Positions 1 through 7,953 of a stretch of 64,000 bases of DNA are shown here, piece by piece. A model generated the notes under the pieces. The model was not told the origin of the DNA. It saw only the letters and a program-made list of their open reading frames with translations, and did no database searches. The position numbers were made by a program, and so were the translations under genes. Positions within the stretch are counted from its first letter, which is position 1. Every line of letters begins with the position of its first letter. The stretch is from positions 97,472-161,471 of the forward strand of contig NZ_JAHXZR010000013.1 of NCBI RefSeq assembly GCF_019740315.1. The letters run 5' to 3'. The DNA is from Oceanobacter mangrovi. GTDB taxonomy: Bacteria > Pseudomonadota > Gammaproteobacteria > Pseudomonadales > Oceanobacteraceae.

Positions 1-756
1 TCAGCCCATAAAACTGTCAAACAACAGCTTGAGACCAATCAGCCCCAACGCGCTATAGATCAGCCGATAGAACCAGACATCGGAAATGACCGCCTGCAAC
101 CGCACGCCATAACGAACCCCGATCCAGGCCAGTGGCATCAGCAGCAATGAAATTGCGATGTTGTCCAGATTCAGCTGCCCCAGCAGTGCGTAGGGAACCA
201 GTTTGATCACATTGATACAGGCGATGGTCATCACCACCGTCGCCAGGTATTCCGGTCTCGGTAACCGCAAAGGTAACAGGTACAAATTCAGCGGCGGCCC
301 ACCGGCATGCGCCATAAAGCTGGTGAAACCGGTGACACAACCACAGATACGCGCCAGCCAGGCATTACCGGTACGGGCTACGCCGAGTTTAACGCCGGAA
401 GCAAAGCCCCAGGCGGCAAAGGCAATCGACAGCAGCCCCAATAGCAGCCGGATAACCCCGGCGTCGAGCCAGTCGTAAATCAGGTAACCGATCAGGATGC
501 CGATCGCCGCCGGGCCTATCAGGCGTTTGAACTGGAAGCGGTTTTGCTGCCCCCACCAGATCCGCATACTGAAGTAGTCCATCACCAACAGCAGCGGCAA
601 CATAATCGCAGCCGCCTGGCGCGGGTCGATATAAAGTGCCATCAAGGGCACAGCGACCACCCCGACGCCCCCGGCAAAGCCGGACTTGGAAATACCGGTC
701 AACAGCACCGCTACTGCGGCCAATAACCAGAAGCCCCATTCAAATCCCATCAACAT
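1..756 (-). CDS. TauE/SafE family sulfite exporter-like membrane protein
   Basis: Inner-membrane permease of the TauE/SafE family (COG0730), whose members are linked to export of sulfite, sulfoacetate or related organosulfur anions. The protein of about 251 aa has the family's two halves of hydrophobic helices and the N-terminal glycine-rich motif GISKSGFAGGVG near residue 20, with a matching GFTSFMAHAGGPP motif in the second half. The stop is the first three bases of the window, so the gene is complete. The reading frame runs further upstream to a TTG at 804, but the ATG at 756 gives the usual family length; an ATG at 750 is equally possible. It diverges from the AEC permease genes. The substrate cannot be told from sequence. 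Confidence 0.85.
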   Translation of the reverse strand: MLMGFEWGFWLLAAVAVLLTGISKSGFAGGVGVVAVPLMALYIDPRQAAAIMLPLLLVMDYFSMRIWWGQQNRFQFKRLIGPAAIGILIGYLIYDWLDAGVIRLLLGLLSIAFAAWGFASGVKLGVARTGNAWLARICGCVTGFTSFMAHAGGPPLNLYLLPLRLPRPEYLATVVMTIACINVIKLVPYALLGQLNLDNIAISLLLMPLAWIGVRYGVRLQAVISDVWFYRLIYSALGLIGLKLLFDSFMG

Positions 757-1060
757 GTGTCGCCGCCCATCCTCAATAATTCTTATCACCAGCCTCATAT
801 GCAAAACGATATGTCAGGTCGGCGATTTTTTATTAGGCCCGGATACGGGCCAGCGCCAGAATAACAGCCATCCTGCGTGCCTGCCCAACGGATGCAGAAC
901 CGGCCACCGGGCGACAAATGAATTCAGCGTTTCACTGTTTGAAATTCCCCTGCAGACAGAGCAGTGGTAGCGTCTGCCGCTGTTTACCTGATGCCCAACC
1001 GTTGTGATGGGCTGGAAATAACAACAACAAATCGTTTTCCAGACACAGCAAGGACACCGC
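757..1060. other. Divergent intergenic region, tauE-like / AEC
   Basis: About 300 bp separate the divergent permease genes. The only structure seen is a short perfect dyad, GGCCCG-GATA-CGGGCC at 836-851, which has no U-tract on either strand and so does not look like a terminator. It may lie in the leader of the leftward gene. No convincing -35/-10 pair was recognised. Confidence 0.4.
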
Positions 1061-2005
1061 ATGTTCGCCATACTTTCTGTTATTACGCCGATTTTTGCGA
1101 TTATCGGGCTCGGCTATTTCCTCGCCCGGCGAGACTTTCTGCCACAACCGATGCTGCCGTTGTTGTCGAAACTGGTGCTGTTCTGCCTGATCCCGGCGTT
1201 AACCTTCAAGACCGTCGCCCAACTGGATTTCAGCAAGGTGCTGGCGTGGGATTTCCTCGGCGTTTATGCCGTTGGTGCGTTGCTAGCACAGCTGGTTGCA
1301 CTGCTGGTTTTCAAGGGTGCACTGAAACAACCGCTGTCTGATGCTGCGGTGAAAGCCATGGGAGTCTCCTTGCCCAACAGTATCTTTATTGGTTACCCGA
1401 TTGTGGTACAGGCCTTCGGTGAAGAATGGGGCCACACCTTTGCATTTGCGGTGATGGTTGAAAATATCGTCATTCTGCCGTCTATATTAATCATGGCGGA
1501 ACTGGGTAAACGGCGCGCGGAAGCCACCTCTTCACGACTCATTCATTTACTTGGCGGCATCTCCAAACGGGTAGCAACCAACCCGGTTATCATTGCCATT
1601 ACCTGTGGTGTGCTGGTATCGCTGTCAGGACTCGAATTGCCAGCGGTTGCGGTACGTACCCTGACGGTGCTGGGCAATGCGGCGGGCGGTATTGCCCTGC
1701 TGGTCATTGGCGGCTCGCTGGTTGGTAACCCGATTCGCGGCAACATTCGCGACGTCAGCCTGGTGTCCGTCACCAAACTGCTGATTCACCCCTTGATGGT
1801 GGTGTTGGTGTTGATGGTGTGGCCACCGTTCAACCCAACCCTGCAAGACATTGTGATTGTTTATGCGGCACTGCCGATGGCAGCGATTTTCCCTATCATC
1901 GGCAGCAACTACGGCCTCGGAAAATTCTGCGCCAGCAGCCTGGTGGCCACCACCATCAGCTCATTTGTAACACTGACCATCGTGCTGACGCTGGTGCTCG
2001 GCTAG
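1061..2005 (+). CDS. AEC family transporter (first of a tandem pair)
   Basis: Member of the auxin efflux carrier (AEC) family; bacterial members are secondary carriers, some of which move malonate or malate. The 314-aa protein is almost wholly hydrophobic, with about ten predicted helices and the family's NSIFIGYP motif near residue 105 and a GGIALLVIGGSL motif near residue 210. AAGGAC precedes the ATG. It is followed 29 bp later by a paralogue of the same family, read in the same direction, so the two probably form one operon. The substrate is unknown. The neighbouring quinate/shikimate genes allow an organic-acid substrate, but this is inference. Confidence 0.85.
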   Translation: MFAILSVITPIFAIIGLGYFLARRDFLPQPMLPLLSKLVLFCLIPALTFKTVAQLDFSKVLAWDFLGVYAVGALLAQLVALLVFKGALKQPLSDAAVKAMGVSLPNSIFIGYPIVVQAFGEEWGHTFAFAVMVENIVILPSILIMAELGKRRAEATSSRLIHLLGGISKRVATNPVIIAITCGVLVSLSGLELPAVAVRTLTVLGNAAGGIALLVIGGSLVGNPIRGNIRDVSLVSVTKLLIHPLMVVLVLMVWPPFNPTLQDIVIVYAALPMAAIFPIIGSNYGLGKFCASSLVATTISSFVTLTIVLTLVLG

Positions 2006-2034
2006 GCGCTTTCAAACATCAAGGAGCCTGAATC

Positions 2035-3030
2035 ATGCTGGCTGTATTGGCAGTCACTACCCCGATCTTTCTGCTGATTGCGACAGGTTTCCTGATTGTC
2101 CGCCGTGGCGTTATCAAGGCCAGCGAAATGCCAACGCTGGGTCGACTGGTGACGTCCGTCGCGCTGCCGGCGCTGATTTTTTATTCGCTGTCGCAGCGCA
2201 ACTTCAGTGAAGTCATCAACCCCGTCTTTCTGCTGGCCTATGGCTTTGGTTCGTTGTTGCTGTTTGTTGCCGTCCTGTGGTTCTGCCACAACGTCCGCAA
2301 GCAGCCACTGGTGACCAGTGTGCTGAATGCCATGGCGTCGAGCTGCTGTAACAGCGGCTTTATTGGTTTTCCGCTGGTGCTGGCGTTGCTTGGACCGATT
2401 ACTGCGGTAGCACTGGCACTCTGCATGATCATCGAAAACGTGTTGATCATCCCCCTCGGGCTGGCACTGTCCGAATGGAGCCAGCACCGTAACCGCCCGA
2501 TTCGGGAGTCGGTTGGCAAAACCATGGCGCTGCTGGCGAAAAGTCCGATCAGTCTGTCGATTGTGGCGGGCTTGCTGGCCTCGTTTCTACAGTTGCCAAT
2601 TCCGGCGCCGGTATTCAAGGCGGTTGAAATGGCGGCCGGAGCGTCGGGAGCCATTGCGTTGTTTACCATCGGAGGCAAGCTGGCAGGACTGTCGTTACGC
2701 GGGCTGGGCAGTTCCTGGTGGGAAATCATTATCCCGACCGTTGGCAAGCTGGTCCTGCATCCCTTGATCATGATTCTGATGCTGATGATTCTGCCGCCGT
2801 TCGACCCGCAGTTGCAGGTCGCAGCTGTCGCTATGGCCTGTTCTCCCATGCTGAGTATCTATCCGATCCTGGCCGCCCAATATAATTACGACGGCACTGC
2901 TGCAGCGACCTTATTGGTGGCGACAATCGTCTCCTTCTTTACCATCTCGCTGGCGTTCTGGTTATTTGATGCGACTCATTTTGTCCAGCAAGGTGCGTCG
3001 ATTTTACCAACCCTGTTTCTGCAGCCCTGA
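2035..3030 (+). CDS. AEC family transporter (second of a tandem pair)
   Basis: A second AEC permease, 331 aa, with the same fold and matching motifs: CCNSGFIGFPLVLAL near residue 103 and GASGAIALFTIGGKL near residue 205. AAGGAG lies seven bases before the ATG, a strong ribosome site. It resembles its upstream neighbour throughout but is clearly diverged, suggesting an old tandem duplication with different substrates, or a two-subunit assembly. No terminator follows in the 158-bp gap to aroQ, so read-through into aroQ is possible. Substrate unknown. Confidence 0.85.
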   Translation: MLAVLAVTTPIFLLIATGFLIVRRGVIKASEMPTLGRLVTSVALPALIFYSLSQRNFSEVINPVFLLAYGFGSLLLFVAVLWFCHNVRKQPLVTSVLNAMASSCCNSGFIGFPLVLALLGPITAVALALCMIIENVLIIPLGLALSEWSQHRNRPIRESVGKTMALLAKSPISLSIVAGLLASFLQLPIPAPVFKAVEMAAGASGAIALFTIGGKLAGLSLRGLGSSWWEIIIPTVGKLVLHPLIMILMLMILPPFDPQLQVAAVAMACSPMLSIYPILAAQYNYDGTAAATLLVATIVSFFTISLAFWLFDATHFVQQGASILPTLFLQP

Positions 3031-3188
3031 CACCTGAGCTCTGACTCCTGACAATACATGCCCGGCGGTTATGGATAGAGTGCGAATCGGACTGCGAGAT
3101 ACAACCGGATTCCGCTACACTGGGCGGGATTTTTTCATTGCATTAGAGCGCCCCCGGCTGTTTCGGCCAGCGCTATGGAACACAGATA

Positions 3189-3614
3189 ATGAGCAAAACC
3201 ATTTACGTACTGAACGGCCCTAACCTCAACCTGCTGGGCAAGCGCCAGCCAGAGATTTACGGCTCCGAAACCCTCGCTGACGTTGAGCAAAAAGTTCGTG
3301 CGCGCGCCGCCAGCCTGGGCCTGGAAATCGAGTTTTTCCAGAGCAACCACGAAGGCGCCATCATCGACAAGATCCATGAAGCGCGTGAAAAGGCCCAGGG
3401 CATTATCATTAACCCGGCGGCCTACACCCACACGTCAGTGGCGATTCTGGACGCACTCAACGCTTTCGAAGCACCGGTGGTAGAAGTGCATATTTCCAAC
3501 GTCCACAAGCGTGAAGCCTTCCGCCATCACTCCTACGTTTCACTGCGTGCCGAGGCCGTCATTGCCGGCATGGGTACTCTGGGTTACCAGGTCGCACTGG
3601 AATACTTCGCCTGA
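3189..3614 (+). CDS. aroQ: Type II 3-dehydroquinate dehydratase
   Basis: Interconverts 3-dehydroquinate and 3-dehydroshikimate in the cytoplasm, a step shared by aromatic amino-acid synthesis and quinate degradation. The 141-aa protein has the usual length and all the type II active-site residues: Arg19 and Tyr24 on the lid loop (GKRQPEIYG), Asn75, His81 (AYTHTS), His101 (EVHISN) and Arg112. In many gammaproteobacteria aroQ sits directly before accBC. Here it stands alone, beside regulators and genes for 3-dehydroshikimate dehydratase and shikimate dehydrogenase, which favours a catabolic role. A second, biosynthetic dehydroquinase elsewhere in the genome would strengthen this. Confidence 0.95.
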   Translation: MSKTIYVLNGPNLNLLGKRQPEIYGSETLADVEQKVRARAASLGLEIEFFQSNHEGAIIDKIHEAREKAQGIIINPAAYTHTSVAILDALNAFEAPVVEVHISNVHKREAFRHHSYVSLRAEAVIAGMGTLGYQVALEYFA

Positions 3615-3692
3615 TATGCCAGCCAGCAACCGGGCAACTCTGATGATTGGTGCCAGTCGTTGTCCGGTTTGTTTGTATGCCAGTCTGATAAC

Positions 3693-3734
3693 CACTAACT
3701 CCGTAATGGAATGGCTAGCAATGCGGAGTTAGTG
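3693..3734. repeat. 11-bp perfect inverted repeat between aroQ and the GntR gene
   Basis: The arms CACTAACTCCG (3693-3703) and CGGAGTTAGTG (3724-3734) are exact reverse complements around a 20-base loop. There is no U-tract, so a simple terminator is unlikely. It could be an operator, an mRNA-stabilising hairpin or a relic of a small palindromic element. Part of it (3699-3720) recurs with one mismatch and one gap at 52265-52287. Confidence 0.6.
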
Positions 3735-3832
3735 ATAGCATCAGGAGAATATGGCTGTTTGCGCCAATCGCAATTGCCGAACCGTCTGCAAGCTATCATC
3801 AATCAGCACCGGGTGCGTGCCGCTCGCACAAT

Positions 3833-4498
3833 ATGAATACAACAGAAGAAAAAAAACTGGTCGGTCAAACGGCCTACGAAACCATCCGTTTTGATATCGT
3901 CAATGGCAACCTGCCTCCTGGTGAGAAACTCAAGCTTAATGGCCTGCAAAAGCGCTATGGCGTCAGTGTAAATACCCTCCGTGAAACCCTGATGCGACTG
4001 GTATCCGAGGGCTTTGTGCTGTTCGAAGACCAGAAAGGCTTTCGGGTTAACGCCGTTTCACTGCGCGACTTTGAAGAACTGATCGAATTACGTTCAACCC
4101 TGGAGTTATTGGGTTTGAGCAAGTCGATGGCCAATACCAAAAACCTGATTGAATGGAAGTCACGGCTGATCAGCGCTCACTATCGCCTGACCGTCGCCCA
4201 AAAAGGCATGATGGCCGATGAATCCGGTCACACGGCCGAATGGGAAAAGGCCGATCGTGAATTCCACATGGCAATTGTTTCCAACTGCGGGTCCAATCAA
4301 CTGATTCGCTACCACAGCAGCGTGCTGGAACTGTTTATGCGCTATCAGGTACTGGCACTGAAGAAGCGTCCGTTCCGTGGCCAAAGCGTTGTTGATGAAC
4401 ACCAGAGCCTGCTGGACAGCCTGCTTAACGACGAATTTGAAAAAGCCGAAGCCTGCCTGCGCGAGCACATCGGCAAGGGTGCCCAAGTGCCTTTGTGA
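3833..4498 (+). CDS. GntR family (FadR/FCD subfamily) transcriptional regulator
   Basis: Cytoplasmic DNA-binding regulator of 221 aa. The N-terminal winged helix-turn-helix spans about residues 10-75 (PPGEKLKLNGLQKRYGVS, then VNTLRETLMRL). The C-terminal FCD ligand domain, about residues 85-215, holds the histidine-rich segments expected for a metal-assisted carboxylate site (DREFHMAIV near 145, DEHQSLLDSL near 190, REHIGKG near the end). FCD regulators commonly sense organic acids. Its place between aroQ and the PcaQ-type regulator suggests control of the quinate/shikimate genes. No clear Shine-Dalgarno site precedes the ATG. Its last codons (Pro-Leu-stop) form the start of a 15-bp tandem repeat. 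Confidence 0.9.
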   Translation: MNTTEEKKLVGQTAYETIRFDIVNGNLPPGEKLKLNGLQKRYGVSVNTLRETLMRLVSEGFVLFEDQKGFRVNAVSLRDFEELIELRSTLELLGLSKSMANTKNLIEWKSRLISAHYRLTVAQKGMMADESGHTAEWEKADREFHMAIVSNCGSNQLIRYHSSVLELFMRYQVLALKKRPFRGQSVVDEHQSLLDSLLNDEFEKAEACLREHIGKGAQVPL

Positions 4499-4620
4499 AA
4501 AGTCCCTCTATAAAAAGCGCCCTTGTGAAAAGTCCCTCTATAAAAAGTGCCCTTGTGAAAAGTGCCGTTATGAACAGTACCCCTGTAAAAAGCGCCGCTA
4601 TGAACAGTGCTGCTGTAACC
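4490..4620. repeat. 15-bp-period tandem repeat (minisatellite), about 8.7 copies
   Basis: Eight 15-base units and a partial ninth run head to tail from the last codons of the GntR gene. Units alternate between CCCTTGTGAAAAGTC-like and CCTCTATAAAAAGTG-like forms, so the higher-order period is 30 bp. The first two 30-mers (4490-4519 and 4520-4549) differ at two positions, and later copies diverge more. Because 15 is a multiple of three, several frames stay open and give five-residue repeats on both strands, but none has a plausible start signal. The likely origin is slippage duplication of the gene's 3' end. Confidence 0.85.
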
Positions 4621-4644
4621 ATCCACGCCTGAACCTCAGCCAAT

Positions 4645-4683
4645 AAAAAAGCCGCTCAGACAGCCAATGGCTACCTGAGCGGC
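4645..4683 (-). terminator. Rho-independent terminator of the PcaQ-type gene
   Basis: Read on the minus strand, a 9-bp stem GCCGCTCAG/CTGAGCGGC (4651-4659 with 4675-4683) is followed by six T residues. It lies about 70 bases past the stop of the LysR gene at 4751. Confidence 0.8.
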
Positions 4684-4750
4684 CCAAGTCAGACCGAGCG
4701 TCAGTCCAATAAGAGCGCCGACTCCGACCCGGGTCAGAGACGGCAAAAAA

Positions 4751-5713
4751 TCAACTCACCATGCGTTCCGGAAACACCACATCAGCAGCGTCAACGCCAC
4801 TGATAATTTCCTGAGCACTTTCCCGTGCCGCTTCCATCAACAGTCGCAACTGCAAGGATGGCAAACGATCGGAGCGAGTGGTCAAACCAACCGGGCCAAG
4901 GGTTTCCTGACCTTTCAGTGGCAGTTCTACCAACTCTCCACTATCGAGTTCACGCATTACCACACCGCGCGACACAATCCATACCGCATCCGAACGACGG
5001 GTGTATTCCTTGCCGAACGGATCGGAAATGGTTTCGATACGATCTGGCACCGAGCCAATGCCCAGCGTTACCAGGTAGCTTTCCACCGCATTAAAGATGA
5101 TTGAACCCTGCGGCGGGTAAAGCACTGGATAGTTCACAATATCCTGCGGGTCAAAATCCTTGCCGAGCAAAGGATGATCTGGACGTACAACAAAACTAAC
5201 CCGTTCGGAATACAGGTGTTCAAAGGTCAGTCCGGTAACCTGATCCGGCTCCCCCAGACGACCAATCACCAGATCCAGCTCACCCACACGCAGCTGGCTC
5301 AGCAACAAGGTGTTCTGGGCCGAAACAATGTTGAGAGTCACATCAAGATCTGACTGACGGAATTTCTGCACCACTTTTGGCATCAGGCAAGCGGCTACAG
5401 TTGGCAGCACCCCAATCGACAGACGGGCACGGCCTTTTTGTTTGGCATTGGCGACGCTGCTGGCACCTTCACGCAGCGCAGCCACGCTGGTACCGGCAAA
5501 CTTGATAAACACTTCGCCATACTGGGTAAGTTCAACGCCTTTTTTACTGCGTTCCAACAGGCGTACGCCAAGCATGTCTTCCAGTTCTTTCAGCTTCTTT
5601 GATACGGCTGGTTGCGTCAGAGCCAATACATCCGCTGCACGGCCCACACTTCCCTGACGAGAAACCTCCAGAAAGCACTGCAAATGGCGGTACTTGATCC
5701 TGTTTTCCATCAT
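4751..5713 (-). CDS. pcaQ: LysR family regulator, PcaQ type
   Basis: LysR-type regulator of 320 aa. The N-terminal helix-turn-helix (residues 5-65, with LTQPAVSKKLKELE) is followed by the substrate-binding domain. The sequence resembles PcaQ, which controls protocatechuate (pca) genes in other proteobacteria: RIKYRHLQCFLEV at the start, VGELDLVIGRL and FEHLYSERVSFVVR near residues 155-180, and SDAVWIVSRGVV near 250. It diverges from quiC, whose product makes protocatechuate, so control of quiC is the natural inference. GAGGG precedes the start; two ATG codons are adjacent (5713 and 5710). A 20-bp palindrome lies only 20 bases upstream, which suggests autoregulation. The pca ring-cleavage genes are not in this window. 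Confidence 0.85.
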   Translation of the reverse strand: MMENRIKYRHLQCFLEVSRQGSVGRAADVLALTQPAVSKKLKELEDMLGVRLLERSKKGVELTQYGEVFIKFAGTSVAALREGASSVANAKQKGRARLSIGVLPTVAACLMPKVVQKFRQSDLDVTLNIVSAQNTLLLSQLRVGELDLVIGRLGEPDQVTGLTFEHLYSERVSFVVRPDHPLLGKDFDPQDIVNYPVLYPPQGSIIFNAVESYLVTLGIGSVPDRIETISDPFGKEYTRRSDAVWIVSRGVVMRELDSGELVELPLKGQETLGPVGLTTRSDRLPSLQLRLLMEAARESAQEIISGVDAADVVFPERMVS

Positions 5714-6026
5714 TGAACTACCCTCTAATTATAAAAATATAGGATATTTTTTGTTTGAGAGGGTGTTTTATACAATTACCAGCTCAAAAGCAATATAAGA
5801 AATGCCTGAAAGTGGAATGTATCGGGCCAGATCTAACCGGACGGCCCTGACTTGTTACATCTGACAGCCAAACTTGTAATTGCAGTCGCCTGATCCGCTG
5901 GTCATAGCAAAACGGCATGGATAACGCCGAGTTTTTCATTTTCGTCATTGCCGGTTCAGACTTAGCGTATGCGACCCTGGCTAACCCCATCCCGAGCGGA
6001 TGCATCAGCACGATTGAGGAATCTTC
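5714..6026. other. Divergent pcaQ-quiC control region
   Basis: This 313-bp non-coding stretch separates divergent pcaQ and quiC. Besides the palindrome near its left end it has an AT-rich patch (TTTTATACAATT at 5766-5777) that could hold a -10 element. The rest shows no hairpin, repeat or reading frame worth reporting. Both promoters must lie here. Confidence 0.5.
5733..5752. promoter_or_regulatory. Palindromic operator candidate, copy 1 (pcaQ/quiC intergenic)
   Basis: Perfect 7-bp arms AAAATAT and ATATTTT flank AGG (5734-5750). The 20-bp block starting at 5733 matches the reverse complement of 10771-10790, before the TRAP operon, at 18 of 20 positions. It lies 20 bases before the LysR start and about 275 bases before quiC. 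The binding protein is not proven: the LysR product and the GntR product are both candidates. Confidence 0.7.
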
Positions 6027-7871
6027 ATGAAAACTTCTCTGGCAACTGTTTCGATCTCAGGCACGCTGGAACAAAAGCTCCAGGCTGCCGCCAGGGCCGG
6101 ATTCGACGCCGTTGAAATTTTTGAAAATGATTTCACCCAATATCCGGGCACAGCCCGCGATGTGCGCAAGATGTGTGACGATCTCGGCCTGCATATTCTG
6201 GCATTTCAACCGTTCCGCGATGGCGGTGGTGTACCAGCCGCCATGCACCAGCAGTCGCTCTACCGAATGGCAAAAAAATTCGAAGTGATGCACGAGCTCG
6301 GCACCAGCCGTCTGCTGGTTTGCAGTGTCGTGCCGGACTTTGCCATTGATGACCCCGAGCTGACTGCCGCCCAGTTACACGACTTTGCCGAAATCGCCAA
6401 AGACGCTGGCGTCAGCCTCGCCTATGAAGCACTGGCCTGGGGTAAATATATTGCTGACTACGACGATGCCTGGGAAATCGTCAAAAAAGTTGCCCACCCG
6501 AATCTTGGCATTGGCCTCGATACCTTCCATATGTTCTCCCGCGGCTGCACACTGGACACGTTGGAGCGGGAAATCACGCCGGAGAAAATCGCGCTGGTAC
6601 AGGTTGCGGATGCGCCACTGATGAAAATGGAAGTGTTGCAATACAGCCGCCACTATCGTTGTTTCCCCGGTCAGGGCGAATTCCCGATGGTCGACTTTAT
6701 GCGTTGTCTGAAAGCCAAGGGCTTCGACGACTATGTCTCTCATGAGATTTTCAACGACGACTTCCGGGCATCATCACCGGTAGAAAAAGCCGTCGATGGT
6801 ATGCGCTCACTGATCTGGCTTGACCGCCAGAGCGAACTGCCAGTCGAAACCGCAGCAGAAAACATCATTGATGACGTCGAATTCGTTGAATTTGCCGTCG
6901 CTGGTGAAACCGGCGAGCAGATGGTCGCCTTCCTGCAACAGCTGGGCTTTAGCGAAACCCATCAGCACAAGTCCAAGCAGGTCACATTGATGCGTCAAGG
7001 TGACATTAACCTGGTGCTTAACCGTGAGCCGCAAAGTCAGGCTCACAAGCACTTTGAAGATCACGGTGTGTCGGTCTGCGCACTGGCCTTCAGCACCCCG
7101 GCAATGAAAAAAGTGATGCAACGGGCCGAACTGTTCCGTTGTCCCCGCTTCACCAACCAGACCGGCCCTGGCGAGCTGAATATTCCGGCGATTCGTGGTG
7201 TTGGCGACAGCCTGGTGTATTTTGTTGATCGTAAACCGGTACGCTTTTTCGAACTCGACTTCGAACCCATTGTTGAACCGGCAAGTCCGGCCGCCAGCAG
7301 CCCTGGCCTGAGCCGAATCGACCATATTGGCCAAACCGTTGCCAGTGTTGACTTCCTGTCAGCCGGTTTCTTCTACAAGAGCCTGTTTGATTTCTCGGTT
7401 GAAGCCAGTCAGGACCTGCCCGATCTGCACGGCCTGGTCGTTAGCCGTACGGCCGTTAGTCCGAACCGCAAGATCCGTATTCCATTGAACATGACCACCG
7501 CGCGGGCAGCCTCCGCGCAGCGTTTCCTCGACCAGACCCGTGGTTCCGGTGTACAGCAGCTGGCGTTTGCCTGTGAGGATATTTTTGCCGCCGCAGCAGC
7601 CGTGCCGGATGAGTTACGACTGGATATTCCAGCCAACTATTACCGTGATCTGGAAGCCCGCTTCCAGCTGTCAGATGAATTGATTGAGCGCCTGAAGGCC
7701 AATCATATTTTGTACGACCGTAACGACCAGGGTGAGTTTTTCCACTTCTACACCCGTGAACAAAACGGCATGTTCTTCGAAGTCTTGCAGCGCTGTGGCA
7801 ACTACGACCGCTATGGTGAAGCCAACGCCTTTATCCGTCTGGCGGCGCAGGCCCGCGCCGCTTCTGCCTGA
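6027..7871 (+). CDS. quiC: Fused 3-dehydroshikimate dehydratase / HPPD-like protein
   Basis: Converts 3-dehydroshikimate to protocatechuate, linking quinate and shikimate breakdown to the beta-ketoadipate pathway. The 614-aa protein is the two-domain bacterial QuiC1 type. The N-terminal TIM barrel (about 1-280) keeps the metal ligands expected by alignment: Glu134 (AYEALAWG), Asp165 (GLDTFH), Gln192 (VQVADA) and Glu240 (SHEIFND). The C-terminal half (about 290-614) is a VOC/4-hydroxyphenylpyruvate dioxygenase-like domain with His433 (DHIGQT), Gln511 where HPPD has His, and Glu585 (FFEVLQR). That domain's role is not settled in the family. A canonical terminator follows directly. The adjacent PcaQ-type regulator is divergent. 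Confidence 0.93.
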   Translation: MKTSLATVSISGTLEQKLQAAARAGFDAVEIFENDFTQYPGTARDVRKMCDDLGLHILAFQPFRDGGGVPAAMHQQSLYRMAKKFEVMHELGTSRLLVCSVVPDFAIDDPELTAAQLHDFAEIAKDAGVSLAYEALAWGKYIADYDDAWEIVKKVAHPNLGIGLDTFHMFSRGCTLDTLEREITPEKIALVQVADAPLMKMEVLQYSRHYRCFPGQGEFPMVDFMRCLKAKGFDDYVSHEIFNDDFRASSPVEKAVDGMRSLIWLDRQSELPVETAAENIIDDVEFVEFAVAGETGEQMVAFLQQLGFSETHQHKSKQVTLMRQGDINLVLNREPQSQAHKHFEDHGVSVCALAFSTPAMKKVMQRAELFRCPRFTNQTGPGELNIPAIRGVGDSLVYFVDRKPVRFFELDFEPIVEPASPAASSPGLSRIDHIGQTVASVDFLSAGFFYKSLFDFSVEASQDLPDLHGLVVSRTAVSPNRKIRIPLNMTTARAASAQRFLDQTRGSGVQQLAFACEDIFAAAAAVPDELRLDIPANYYRDLEARFQLSDELIERLKANHILYDRNDQGEFFHFYTREQNGMFFEVLQRCGNYDRYGEANAFIRLAAQARAASA

Positions 7872-7902
7872 TCACTCTGATTGTCGATTATCGGCAATGT
7901 TT

Positions 7903-7928
7903 GGCCGCCCAATGGGCGGCCTTTTTTT
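7903..7928 (+). terminator. Rho-independent terminator after quiC
   Basis: An 8-bp GC stem GGCCGCCC/GGGCGGCC with loop AAT is followed by seven T residues, 31 bases past the quiC stop. The convergent DUF945 gene ends at 7954. Confidence 0.93.
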
Positions 7929-7953
7929 GTTTGCCTGAATCAGCCCGGCTGCC

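Noticed and set aside
836..851. GGCCCG-GATA-CGGGCC hairpin as terminator
   Set aside because: No T-run follows on either strand, and it lies upstream rather than downstream of the neighbouring genes.
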